NCBI GenBank assembly: GCA_026214975.1
Contig: CM047808.1
Coordinates: forward strand, 54,586,583 to 54,650,582
Reading direction: 5' to 3'
Origin: Gentiana macrophylla
Taxonomy: Eukaryota > Streptophyta > Magnoliopsida > Gentianales > Gentianaceae
Length of the DNA stretch: 64,000 bases
The position numbers were made by a program, and so were the translations under genes. Below the pieces are notes generated by a model, which saw nothing but the letters and a program-made list of their open reading frames with translations, did not search any database and had not been told where the DNA came from. Shown here piece after piece: positions 33,185 through 44,358 of the stretch. Position 1 is the first letter of the stretch. Each line of letters opens with the position of its first letter.

Positions 33185-33877
33185 TGATGAGAGATAAATT
33201 TATGATCATTATTACGACATTTTACCCCAATATTGATACCATTTTGAGCATTATTGTATCAAATCAAGTCAAAATTACTAAGTTTTATTCAAATGTATAA
33301 GTAGTAGTTATTATATAAATTATCGTATTTTTATTAGTTTTTGTATCGGTTTAGTAACCGGAGTGTCGTGTCGGATTTACGTTTGGTATTTTGGTGGTTC
33401 ATTGCAGGATTATACATTGACTAAGATTCCACGTAACGACATGTTTTGAGTCTAAAAGATGTGTTTAGAGGATTAGAAGAAGATGCCACAAGCTTACGAG
33501 TTCAAATGGATCAAATTATCTTACATACTTAAAACCAAAACCTGTTTCGACGGAGAATTGACCTAGCTTAGAGGCATTTTCAGGGGATGACTTCTTAATG
33601 AAAGTTGTAGATATTCACATAAGCTTTCCAACGCACTTTGAATTACGTCAATTAGAGGTCTACAACTCAAGTTATGGTCAATTGAATAATCGATTCGTAT
33701 TAGCGGAAATTCCGAAAACGACACGACATACGAATGGCTCATCAAAACGACATTTTATGAAGAAGTTTCCTTCATAAAAGTTGTATATCTTCAAAAACGC
33801 TTTCCAATGGATTTTGAATCAAGTCAATGGGACTTCTACAACTCAAATGGTGGTCAAGTGGCTAATTGATTCAATTT
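33185..33877 (+). repeat. left terminal inverted repeat (693 bp)
   Basis: Reverse complement of 35338-36030. It includes the first two of three diverged direct repeats of about 178 bp (anchor words near 33601, 33777 and, outside the arm, 33956). Confidence 0.9.
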
Positions 33878-34030
33878 AAGTAAAAATCCTTAAAAACGCG
33901 TTCGGAGGAACACGAGGTACTCAAGAAGACATTTTCTGAAGAAGAGTCCTTCATGAAAGTTTTAGAGTTTCTCGAGACCGTAATTTTAGCATTTCGTTTG
34001 CAATTTTTGGAGGTCTACAACTCAAGATAT
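33590..34030 (+). repeat. three diverged tandem repeats, period about 178 bp
   Basis: The word pair AAAGTTGTAGAT ... TCTACAACTCAAG recurs with starts near 33601, 33777 and 33956 and ends near 33670, 33850 and 34027. The copies are well diverged. The 693-bp arm ends between the second and third copies. Confidence 0.65.
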
Positions 34031-34111
34031 GAATTTTAGAATTTTTAATCCAATATATATCAAATAATCCGAAGATTTGGATAGAATCAGTTAGGATTTG
34101 CAATGATGACA

Positions 34112-34170
34112 CCGGATCGATCCGGCACCCACCCGGATCGATCCGGCACTTCAATTTGTGGCTATATATA
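34112..34170 (+). promoter_or_regulatory. paired palindromes upstream of a TATA box inside the inverted-repeat element
   Basis: CCGGATCGATCCGG, a perfect 14-bp palindrome, occurs at 34112-34125 and 34133-34146 (21 bp apart, two helical turns). A TATA-like GCTATATATA follows at 34161-34170, then pyrimidine-rich sequence. The layout looks like a retrotransposon LTR promoter. Confidence 0.5.
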
Positions 34171-35337
34171 CAGCAGCCATTCCATGAGCAACTTTGCCCC
34201 TTTTCTTCCATCTTTCTGATCTTTCATCGTCTCTGTTCTTTTCTTTTTTTTTTTTTTTTCCTTTGTAGATCATATATACATATATATGATATATATATAT
34301 AGATCTATATTTTTTTTTGTCTTTTTATTTTATTTTCGGGGCCCGTATATATACATATGTCTATGTATGTATATATATGTTTTTTTTTATATATAAATAA
34401 ATTAGTACGGTAGTAATGCTCGGGAAATTCCCGGAAGATCGGTGTTGCTGAAGTCGTTGTAAAGCCCGGAAAAAGGCGATTTACGAGTCAATGATTTGTA
34501 ATCGGGTAATTTTCTATAGTATTTATGTTTATGTTTTTCTTTGTTATTTTCATCTTTTTATCTTTTATAATGTTATTAGGCTAGATCTAATAACTAGCCA
34601 AAGTTATGTAATCATTTTAATTCGATCTTTTCGTTAAAGAAATGTTGTTAAGTTAAAATGATTAAAATTGAGTTAATTGAATCTTTTTCGATTTTGATCG
34701 TATTCGCATCTTGACGTATTTAATCGATATGAGGAATTCATAATCTAATTATGAATTGACGCCTCGTTAGTTAGGATACAGATAAAAAGATAGAAAAACG
34801 GAGGGTAAAATTGGCCGAGTGAAAACGTGACAACGGAACCCGATTTCCTACCCGAGGCGATTTGTCTTGGGAAAGATAAATTTTATTGACATTTGTACTC
34901 GAGATCGTAATAATGTTAAATCATCGCTTTAATTGAAACTTAAACCGGAAAGTTGAATCGTCCGGCTTTGACAACCGAGCCTTTTAAATAAAATTGACCG
35001 CTTGATGAACGAAATGACTCCTTTTTATCTAAAGGTAGATTTGTACTTTCGGGACCTGCTTCGTAAAAACCGTAATATGATTGTGGACCTTGGGTGATGC
35101 AATGGACATATGACAATTTCATACGCTCGTGTGAGGAGGAGTTGTCTAGCTTAAGAAAGACACCGATTCATATATAATTTACACCTTGAATAAAGGAAGA
35201 TCTGTCTCATTTATTTCTACTAAAAAGAGATTGTAATTCAGTAATGTATTATTGGCTAGATTCCAAAAATATATATATTAGTATTTATTTACTTATTTTA
35301 CTTTATGCACTACTAACAATCTAACTACTAACATAAG

Positions 35338-36030
35338 AAATTGAATCAATTAGCCACTTGACCACCATTTGAGTTGTAGAAGTCCGATTGACTTGATTCA
35401 AAATCCATTGGAAAGCGTTCTTGAAGATATACAACTTTTATGAAGGAAACTTCTTCATAAAATGTCGTTTTGATGAGCCATTCGTATGTCGTGTCGTTTT
35501 CGGGATTTCCGCTAATACGAATCGATTAGTCAATTGACCATAACTTGAGTTGTAGACCTCTAATTGACGTAATTCAAAGTGCGTTGGAAAGCTTATGTGA
35601 ATATCTACAACTTTAATTAAGAAGTCATCCCCTGAAAATGCCTCTAAGCTGGGTCAAATCTCCGTCGAAACAGGTTTTGGTTTTAAGTATGTAAGATAAT
35701 TTGATCCATTTGAACTCGTAAGCTTGTGGCATCTTCTTCTAATCCTCTAAACACATCTTTTAGACTCAAAACATGTCGTTACGTGGAATCTTAGTCAATG
35801 TATAATCCTGCAATGAACCACCAAAATACCAAACGTAAATCCGACACGACACTCCGGTTACTAAACCGATACAAAAACTAATAAAAATACGATAATTTAT
35901 ATAATAACTACTACTTATACATTTGAATAAAACTTAGTAATTTTGACTTGATTTGATACAATAATGCTCAAAATGGTATCAATATTGGGGTAAAATGTCG
36001 TAATAATGATCATAAATTTATCTCTCATCA
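35338..36030 (-). repeat. right terminal inverted repeat (693 bp)
   Basis: Reverse complement of 33185-33877, about 99% identical by eye; differences include the GAATTGACCTAGC/GATTTGACCCAGC site. Confidence 0.9.
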
Positions 36031-37387
36031 GTAACTCAAACGAGCGTCTACATTAGGCGGACGGGTGTTTGAGGTCAGATTTTTGATTCAGGATGTAGCT
36101 GTTTTTGGCAGACGGGCGTCCGAGGTTAGTGGACGGGCGTTTGATTACGGACGGGCGTCCATAGGGTTTCAAACGGGCGTCTGGCCTGTTTTACCTTGTT
36201 TAAACTATTTTAGCGTTTCAGCTTAGTTTTTGGCTTCATAATCGTGTTTTCACTGTTTTAAACCTTTAATCCTGATATGTTAACATTTAAAATATCAACA
36301 TGCTTCGATTGGACTTCTGATTCGTTCAGTTAATACACCGAATGTACTCTTAAAGGGAGTTGAAGTTCGGATCCATCAGAAGGACATGAAAGGGCTTGTG
36401 CTTTGATGAACTAGGGTTCATCAATGTCATGTAATTGATAGGATGCGATGTCTAGTTGTCTAAGTGAGGAGTAGAGTGATAAGGTGAGTATTATTCAAAA
36501 ACACTTAGGTGAGTAGTTAATTCACATTAATAATTACATAAGTGTAGTAAAAAAAGCTAAAACGTCATCTATTCTTGGTTAGGCACTGATTCAAATCGGC
36601 GATGTGATGCGTTCATACAAAGGTGGACCACGCTACTGGCTCAAAAGGCTGAAGGGTAGTGGAGGAAATCCATCGAACGTATATGCATACCGGAGAGATC
36701 CTGGGACTACCGGTGCTATTCACCGTAGTTGGCAAGTATATCTCGTGGTGGAATTTTCACCATGCATTGTGTCCTTGATTAGTGATGTAACAAAGACAAG
36801 CTAAGTTAGAAACGTATAGTCATGACGTGTCGATGGGCATGGAATGAACCCTAGATTGAGTCGGTCTCACTAAGATAACATCTTTAATAATAACTTTAAT
36901 TGATTTGTAGCTTCTACTTCTTACTTTGTACAAATGTACTTACCTCAAATGCATTTTTATTTATGTGTTTGGGGGAGAGAAGACGAACAGGTAAATGAGG
37001 AGTTCTAGGAGGACTTTGATGACGACGTGTGAGGACGCCGGAGTTGAAGACTTCGATTAATTATTATTCATTTCTTTATTTATTGCCTAGGCTTGGATTA
37101 TGGTTGGAACTTGTAGTTTCCTTTTTTGTTTTTTTTAAGATTCGTACTTTTGGATTCGTTTGGTTTTTCCGATGTAATAAGTATTACACTTTATTCTACC
37201 TTTAGTATTTCTATTCTTGATTGTTTGGAAAAAAATTATTACCCGAGTCTTTTTGCTTCCGTTTGCTTTTATTTGATACGACGTAGTAGAGGCTTACATG
37301 TAATATTATTTATTTAATATTATGCGTGCCGAACGTTTCGATTTCCGGATAAGGACTCGGTGTCCGGGAACGGGGCGTTACATTTTC

Positions 37388-37835
37388 TTCTTGGAATTTT
37401 ACTTCTACACTAGGAGGTTTTTGAACATATACCTCATCTTCCAGAATACCATTCAAGAAAGCACTTTTTTACATCCATCTGATACACCTTAAAGTTATTC
37501 CAAGCAGCATGAGCAAGAGATAATGTAATTGCTTACAGTCTTATAATAGGTGCACATGTCTCATCAAAGTCTATTCATTCTGCTTGAGAATATTCCTTGA
37601 CAACTAGTCTGGCCTTATTTCTAACAATATACCAGATTCATGAAATTTGTTTCTATAAACCCACTTAGTACCAATGATATTTGTATGGCCAGGCTTGTCA
37701 ACTTGTTCCCAGACTTGATTTATTTCAAATTCATAGAGTTCTTCTAAGTAACAATTAACCAGCAATGATCAACAATTGCTTCTTAAATGATCTTTTGTTC
37801 CGGCTGATATAAGAAACAAGTAATGTCATGTAACT
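37388..37835 (-). pseudogene. SIRE-like copia RT fragment, upstream half
   Basis: On the minus strand this matches the plus-strand SIRE copy at about 1535-1985: the pre-RT segment, the YEFEINQVW-like block, the QMDVKKCFLEW block and the YMFKNLLV-type linker. It runs into 24955 after the chromovirus, where VYRLNKAL continues. Multiple stops. The upper boundary is approximate; no copia sequence is recognisable beyond about 37835. Confidence 0.7.
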
Positions 37836-39220
37836 AACATATTACCTCAATCGAATCAAGTCCAAGGTCAGATAGATCAATTCAAATGCCATTCAAAGCT
37901 CATTTGATGTTGTATAAACTGCTCAAATAGTGTTGTGTTTCTTTGAAACAATCAAACATCATAGATCAAAGTGTCTTACGGGTAATGATGATTCATAACT
38001 CAACACGACCATGTGCTCGTGAAAAATTTCATGCATGATCAAGCTCGAATTCCAACTTGAGCGGCTCGTTATGCTCGAAAAGAATGAATATTATAAATCA
38101 AAAAATGCAAATTTCTTTTCATTTTCTATTAAATATTTATTTTAAAATAACCATACCAAATTAAATTCATTTAATATAAAGTTAAAAAGCTCGATAATAC
38201 TCGTGAACATTCGATTCAATCTAAGAATACTCGAGTTTGGCTCAAGTTCAATAAATTCCTATAGGAACGAGTCTTTCACAAGTCGTGCACCAAAGTGCTC
38301 GGAGCAGCTAGCTAGGCTCATTTACGCCTATAATTATTTGTTCTGTAAGACAAATCTCAATCATCCAGTTGGTATCATTAAAGAATACTTGTTGTATAAT
38401 AATGTTTCTCGTGCTGTACAGAAGATACGGTTAAAGTCAGGTTCGTTGTGGCTAATATTAATTTGAGATAAAAAAAAGTCCGGCCGTCATATCCTTGAAA
38501 ATAAGCTTGCTAAAGCACTAAAAAGGAGAATAATGAATGAGCACAGGCCAGTTATGTCAGACGCGACACGATTGTCATTATGTCATCTCTGTGCAATTGA
38601 TCATGATGGACATAATAATTTTCAATGAGTATATACTATAAATCAACGGTGTAACAACTCAATGTGTCACAATGATTGTTTCCATATAACTACTAAAAAA
38701 AAAAGAGAATACTCATATTTTCGTTCTTAATATAAATTTTTTTTTTTTTAAGGGTACCACTTTATTAATTCAAAACAACACCACTTTATTAATTTTGAAA
38801 TTTTGAATTACGTGCGACAAAAAATGTACAATATTAATTTCCCCATGTTCCTCTAAATAAGTTCAAGGCAAACTGTTGGAACGAGTCTGCAATTTATTTC
38901 TTTTCTAAAGGTCCCAGATCCCACAGCTGGGAAGGATAATCAAAATTTGATACATGAAAAATAGTTAATAGCTTTTAAGATTACAATGACATTTATTTAA
39001 ATAATTTATTTGAAAGGGATGTTTACAAAGGTATTAGAAAGTGCATGATGTATTTTACTGACTGGCACCTTATTTTCTTTTGTTTCTTACAAAATTGCTA
39101 AGAAGATGGAATCTTAAGACTTTTCTCGTGGAATTTGATTATTTGAATGAGGTTAACCTCCTCTCTCACAAGAATGAATTACAGTCCACATAGCGTCGAT
39201 AGAAATTTTGAATAAGAAAA
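37836..39220. other. intergenic sequence, no gene recognised
   Basis: AT-rich sequence without a convincing coding region. Around 38030-38290 the words GCTCGA/CTCGTG/ACTCGAG recur, which suggests a decayed transposon end, but I cannot name it. There are A- and T-runs at 38695-38750. The last part (about 39120-39220) should hold the promoter and 5' UTR of the gene at 39221, although I see no clear TATA box. Confidence 0.4.
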
Positions 39221-40170
39221 ATGGCTAATAAGCTGCAGGCTTCAGTTTTCTTCTTCTTCTTCCTTCTCATTCTCTCATGTTAGTATGACTCATCTCCTTA
39301 ATCGCACATCATGCTTCATTACATCGTTTGTTTTCCTAAATTTTTAAAAGAATTTGACGCTAAAAATAACAAATTCATTTTCCTTTCTTTTATAGGTGCA
39401 GTTGTAGCTCTGGCAAAAACTGATTTGCAGAAGCACGTTAATAAATCCGATCAGATGGCATTCGTACGATATCCGGGGAGTGTTATGAAATCGCGCAAGA
39501 TTCTTCAAGGAGAAATCATCGGAGAAGTAATCGGGGATGTTGTGGGAGAAATATTTGGAGACGCTGCTGAGGGTGCGGAGGGCGCGGCGGGAATAGGGGG
39601 TGGGGATGTGGTTGAGGTAATCGGTGATGGTCAAACTGCTGGTGCGAGTCAAACTGGTGGTGTAACTGAGAATGTTGGGACTGATAGTGAGGTGAGTCAA
39701 ACAGGTGATGTGACTGAGAATGTTGGGAGTAGTAGTGGTGTGAGTCAAACTGGTGAGGTGAGTAATGACGTTGGGAGTAGTGGTGAGGTGAGTAATGACG
39801 TTGGGAGTAGTAGTCAGACGAGCGACGCAAGTAGGTCTACGGGTGGGAGTGATAGTGATGTAAGCAATAACGTTGTTGGGAGTAATAGTGAGTCAAGGAA
39901 TAATGCTGCGAGTAATAGTGTGTCGAGTGATGCAAGTGGAGGTACGGGTGGGGGTGACGGTAATGTGGCGAGCAATGATGGTGGGGATGATGGTGAGGTA
40001 AGCGATGATGACGAAAATGGAGATGGGGGTATCGTGAATGATGATGAGGGGGGCGATGATGTTTCAAATGATGAAGACGAGGACGTCGACGGTCTGAGTG
40101 ATATTGACGAGAGCGAAGCTCTTTCAGACGGTGATGACGATGAGGATGATGATGACGATGACGACGATGA

Positions 40171-40201
<31 letters not shown>

Positions 40202-40729
40202 AAGAAGAAGAAGAAGAATAAGAAGAAGAAGAAGGGGAGCAAGGGAAGTAGAGCTGCGGGTGGGAATGGTAGCGGGGCGAGCGAACCAAGTAGAGCTACG
40301 GGTGGGAGTGATAGCGTGGCGAGCGATGATGTTCTGGGTAATGGTGGGGCGAGCTATGATGTTTCAGATGATGATGAAAGTGGAGATAGGGCTACCGGAA
40401 GTGATGAGATAATCGATGTTGTTGACGATGATGATTTAGATGATGATCACAACGATGACGACGATGATGTTTCAAATGAGGACAACGATGATTCAGATGA
40501 CGATAATTCGGATGACGATAATTCAGATGATGACGAAAGTGGAGATAGGGGTGTGAGTGATAATGACGCAACCGAAGATCTTTCAGTTGGTGATGGCGAC
40601 AATGATGACAACGATGTCGACGATGATACGGAAAAGAGTCAGAAGACGACGACGACGGATGTACCCCTCATAGAAAAAAAGAAGGATGTAATTGCCCCCT
40701 GCAGTATACAACATCCTTTATGCTCCTAA
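39221..40729 (+). CDS. secreted, highly acidic Ser/Asp/Gly-rich protein (two exons), unknown function
   Basis: Exon 1 is 39221-39278, the intron 39279-39395 (GTTAGT ... TTTTATAG), exon 2 39396-40729; 463 residues. The split joins a hydrophobic leader (five Phe, then LLILSC | AVVALA), a convincing signal peptide, to the mature protein starting KTDLQKHVNKSDQMAFVRYP. A short conserved-looking region with MKSRKILQGEIIGEVIGDVV follows. Then come imperfect repeats (SQTGDVTENVGSS, SQTGEVSNDVGSS), a pure Asp/Glu run (about residues 267-279) followed at once by a Lys run of about 20, and further Asp/Ser repeats (SDDDNSDDDNSDDDESGD). It ends with a two-Cys tail, APCSIQHPLCS. This is the only likely host gene. 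I do not recognise the family; an extracellular cation-binding or cell-wall role is only a guess from composition. Confidence 0.6.
40130..40235 (+). repeat. GAT/GAC then AAG trinucleotide repeats inside exon 2
   Basis: Runs of GATGAC-type codons (Asp) to 40171, then AAG repeats from 40172 to about 40233 (Lys, one Asn). A length-variable microsatellite within the coding sequence. Confidence 0.85.
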
Positions 40730-42387
40730 GAGCAAACATCTGATCATTGTGAGGGCTTTCCTTTCTTGTGTTTGAGAGGAAACATTTACATGATGCAATG
40801 GTTATCATCCCTCTCTTTAATTTTTCTCTAGTTTCTGCTCTTAAAGTTAATGACGAACTGTCTGTTTCTGTGCACTGTTTAGTTAATATGTGGTAATATA
40901 AAGAAAAAATCATGGCATGTTTCTTATCTAACATCAAAAGGTTAGGCATGTCATTAATCTTAAACATTTGTTTGACTTTGGAGACATAATATAGTGCCCT
41001 CTTGTTTATTTCTGGTTGCAATAATATATCATGAGGGATAAATAGCCAATACATGTATCAGGATTATTTTACAGCAACAGTTAATACATATATTTTTAAA
41101 AAAAATTAATACATATAATTTGAACAACCCAGAATATCTTCTGAATATTAATGGAAGGATAATGAACTGGAAATTTGGTATTGAAACATTCAAAAGAGTA
41201 CATGCATTGTAATAAAGTAACGTTGTCTGATTCAAATTACAACGGACAAACAACCTTTTTACACACTTTTCAAGTTTGGCGTGTATATGGATTAAGCCTA
41301 TCATATTTTGTCCCTTTAGTAGACAACATTATTCCTTGTCTAGCTGAAACCTTCTTTCTTTTTTTTTTTTTTTTTTTTATTTTTTTTTTTTTTAAGTGTG
41401 GTAATATCATTTTTAATACAACATTTATTTTCTTTTACTTCTAATACGCTTATTCATTAGAATATTTGATATCAAAATGGAAGTTATATCCCGGCCGGCT
41501 GCACATTATAGCAAATTGTTCGGCCGACACACTAAAAAAAGATAAAGATATTACAGTTCGATTTTTTTAGATCATTAGTAAATTGGACAATTCTTGAAAT
41601 ATGTTGAAAGTAAATGGACGCTCAAATAATTTTTTTGGAAAAATGACAACTTATACAATATTAATAGCCTGAAGGACCAAAAAGAAAAGAAAAGAATGTC
41701 GATGTTGATGAAGAAAAGAACAGTTCTTCCAATATTTTTTTTCTCTTTTGTTGAAATATAATGTAGGCAATACACATATTTTAAACACGTTTATGACAGA
41801 GTTCCGGCCAATTTTCAACAATGTTGCATCTCCAATATGATATCAGAGTATACAACCAAGGCAGCATGATTATGTGGCTTGAAATGCAGTCCATACCGAG
41901 TTGTGTTTTTAACATACCTAAGGTGTCTCCTGACACCTTGTTATTGAATGAGACTGTACAAGAATTGCCTTAGAAAATTAATAACAAATGCAATGTATGG
42001 TCGAGTGAAGGTTAGATACTACAAGGCCGCAATTGTGCACCCGTAAACAGTGGGATTATGCATGAATGGACTGGGATTTAGTAACTGTCCAGACATTGGG
42101 TTATGACATGGCTTCTAGTTCTGCATATCAAGTCTGTCAAGAACTTATAAAGCATACACACATTGGTTTAAATATAACCCAGTTTCAACCATGTAGGCTT
42201 GCATACCCACGAAACGACTCAGATTACACAGATCTTTGAGATCAAACCTGATGTGAAACTTTTGAATAAGAAAAGAAATGTTGTTCCAATATTTTTTTCC
42301 TTCTATTTTGTTGAAAAATAAGCCCAAACCATATAAGAGGAAGGCTCTAGACGATGCCAAAAACTGAAAGTACCTACATAGCCCCTA
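40730..42387. other. intergenic sequence
   Basis: 3' flank of the secreted-protein gene followed by AT-rich sequence with a T-rich low-complexity run (about 41358-41395). No protein-coding or RNA gene recognised. Short ORFs here have no domain-like features. Confidence 0.5.
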
Positions 42388-43033
42388 TGTAATAGCCCAA
42401 CAGTAAGTATAGTAAGAGAAAGGTTGTCTAAGGAGTCGGATCTCCCAGCTGCCGAGCTAAAATAGCTCAGCTACTCTCCCCAGCCTCTCTAGGTCGGCCA
42501 GGGCTTAGGACCGGCCTCCGAGTAGTCCGGGCACAAGTACTGTCCCGACCTCTGCATGACGGCCAATACTTGTGTTCGAACATACCCACATCTGATTTGT
42601 AAGTTCGGCCTAGGACCCTCTCGGGATAAAACCTTTGAACACGTTTTACATCAGATAAATATGGAAGGAATCTCGAGTCTTAAAGGCTCCAATTTTTATC
42701 ACTTAATACGAATATTTGAATATCATGATTATCTCCTAAAATCAAGGAGATCAACAAGTCATCATCTTTTTCCTTAGGGAACATGTTAATCAGTGTCTAT
42801 CATAGACACGCCACACGCTAACTCTAGGGCACAAGCCCTTCTATATAAACAATCCCAAGGAACTACGGAGACTTGATTCCGATCTCGGCATTGGATACGT
42901 TGGCAGCTTGATCCCTCGTCAAGTGTAGTCTAAACCATCACCAAAATACCCCTCTCCTTGTATCTTTGTTGTTGTTCTTGAGGCTTTGAATATGTGGTCA
43001 TGAGAGGAGGAACCCTAAAAAGTTACACAAACA
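42388..43033 (+). repeat. probable TAT-like LTR (solo or truncated)
   Basis: TGTAATAGCCC ... TACACAAACA, about 646 bp, relatively GC-rich, with a TATA box CTATATAAAC at 42841-42850 and a TC-rich leader. It is followed by TTTTTGGAATCGTCAGC, which could be a degenerate TTTGGCGCCGTCTGTGG primer site of TAT elements. No target duplication seen and no internal region follows, so the boundaries are tentative. Confidence 0.4.
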
Positions 43034-43055
43034 ATTTTTGGAATCGTCAGCTCTC

Positions 43056-43406
43056 ATCCTCAAAACCTAGGATGTGAGGTGAGAGAAGTCAATCTCTTAA
43101 TATGGTAGGTGAAACAATCACAAGTACCCAATGTGGGACACTTTAACACGCCCTCTCAATAGTAGGCCTATAACAAGAATATGCCACATGGCACACAAGG
43201 CATATCGGGGCATAATAAGGCCGACAAAGATGCCCATTACTTGCACAATAAATGGGTGGTTGTGATACCATTTAGAAAATCTAAGCCTAATATCATGTAA
43301 GAGGAATGGTATCATCTTCAAAACCTAGACAATGAGGTGAGGGAAGTCGATCTCTTAATATGGTAGGTGAAACAATCACAAGTACTCAAGGTGGGACACA
43401 TTAACA
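43056..43406 (+). repeat. direct repeats of about 94 bp, 258 bp apart
   Basis: Copy 1, 43056-43150, and copy 2, 43314-43406, share CTCTTAATATGGTAGGTGAA and AACAATCACAAGTAC plus a GTGGGACAC end. The spacing sequence shows no gene. Origin unknown; possibly ends of a small deleted element. Confidence 0.7.
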
Positions 43407-43760
43407 TCTTTCCTCCTTAATTTTTAAACATTACCCTAAAAGAATTTAAACATTCATATGTTTTTATCTAGATCATCAAATGTGATGAAAATTTCACTGA
43501 TATTTTTTAAATTATTTATGGTCGTCGTTTTGAGACATGGTTCGATATCATTACATCAATTTTTCGACATTAACTGTCGAAATTCACTTTGCGAATCTCC
43601 TAAGTGAATTTCGGCAGTGAAGTACGAATAATAGTAAATTTCGATAGTGGATTTTCAGAAATTATGTCGGAATATGGTTGCTGTGGTCTTGAAATAAAGA
43701 GCATTAAAAAATAAAAAAAAATTGGTGAAAGAATTCTTCATCTTTGGAGTTGTAGATTAA

Positions 43761-44110
43761 ATGAATGAGGCATTGGCGGAGCTATTGCAATCCCTAACAT
43801 TAACTATGGCCGAATCGCATCACTGTTCGTTCCTAAGTCGAGTGGTTGCAGAGACGATAGGCGCCTGTGAACGGAGCATACTCTTAAAATCATTTTTGCC
43901 GAAGGTGCTGGCGTTTTCCAAATTTAAAACGATGATGGACATATCTTGGAAAACGCCAGACTTCTCTGTCACCGGTGTTAGCCGGAATTCGTTTCATTGC
44001 GTGTTTGAGAGGAAGGAAGGATGGTGAGTGGCTATGGAGGAAGGCCCAGGGTGTTCTTATGGTTATTTGTTGGGTGTGAAGGCGTTGGAATTAGGATGGG
44101 AGCTAAATGA
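43761..44110 (+). pseudogene. possible DUF4283-type (retroelement-associated) fragment
   Basis: An 88-codon frame from ATG 43761 reads LAELLQSLTLTMAESHHCSF, then LPKVLAFSKFKTMMDISWKT, then FSVTGVSRNSFHCVFERKEG. After the stop the continuation VAMEEGPGCSYGYLLGVKAL follows in another frame. The pattern of a short N-terminal helix, a strand ending in a basic residue, and a EEGP...YLL block resembles DUF4283 domains, which are common in plant LINE-type ORF1 proteins. No zinc knuckle or RT is present. Weak assignment; a decayed fragment in any case. Confidence 0.35.
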
Positions 44111-44358
44111 TGAGTTCTTACACATTTGCACCGGTGGTGGTGATGGGGTTACTGGTGCAACTATGTACACAGGAGGTAGCCGGCATCTTCTGGATAGATA
44201 AGAGAGGATGTAAGGATAAGGCTTCGAAGCTTCCAATTAATAATTTTTGTTCCCATTACACGGCCTCTCCGACGGTTTGTGTTAGGAACATTATATTTAA
44301 TTTTGTTGATGGCCACACTAGCTGTTATAGCAAGCCTGATATAAGTTAAAAATTACTG

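Larger units (their letters stand above)
33180..36035. mobile_element. inverted-repeat element with 693-bp terminal inverted repeats
   Basis: The 2,846-bp insertion (33185-36030) is flanked by GTAAC on both sides (33180-33184, 36031-36035). Left arm 33185-33877 and right arm 35338-36030 are reverse complements, each 693 bp, with roughly 7-9 mismatches by eye (about 99%). It begins TGATGAGAG and ends CTCTCATCA. The 1,460-bp centre has an LTR-like promoter (34112-34170) but no coding region. TG...CA ends and a 5-bp duplication are what retroviral-type integrases leave, whereas MULE, hAT, CACTA and PIF elements give 9, 8, 3 and 3 bp. I infer an LTR-derived inverted structure rather than a standard DNA transposon, but a foldback-type element is possible. 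Confidence 0.85.
32332..37382 (+). repeat. 3' LTR of the chromovirus, interrupted by an insertion
   Basis: Same termini as the 5' LTR. Total length is 5,051 bp because 33185-36030 is inserted after GTAAC; the remaining 2,205 bp align with the 2,226-bp 5' LTR. The empty site in the 5' LTR reads CCCTAGTAATTCAAACGAG near 25841-25860. Confidence 0.9.
24951..37387 (+). mobile_element. Tekay-like chromovirus (Ty3/gypsy) with target duplication TTTTC
   Basis: A full-length element spans 24956-37382, flanked by TTTTC (24951-24955 and 37383-37387), and is inserted in the RT region of a minus-strand SIRE fragment. Order: 5' LTR 24956-27181, tRNA-Met primer-binding site, gag, protease, RT, RNase H, integrase with C-terminal chromodomain, polypurine tract, 3' LTR 32332-37382. 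The 3' LTR is inflated by a 2,846-bp insertion; without it the two LTRs are 2,226 and about 2,200 bp. Several in-frame stops make it non-autonomous. Confidence 0.92.

Noticed and set aside
34240..34400. AT/T-rich microsatellite-like stretch as a replication origin or MITE
   Set aside because: Only low-complexity TATA/T runs, inside the inverted-repeat element; no terminal repeats or duplications of its own.
33185..36030. Calling the inverted-repeat insertion a MULE, hAT or CACTA transposon
   Set aside because: Its target duplication is 5 bp (GTAAC), not 9, 8 or 3 bp; the ends lack CACTA, and no transposase is present.
39344..40289. Long minus-strand ORFs opposite the acidic protein gene (Ser-, His- and Pro-rich)
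   Set aside because: They are mirror images of the GAT/GAC/GGT codon repeats on the plus strand; no start context, signal or splice logic supports them.
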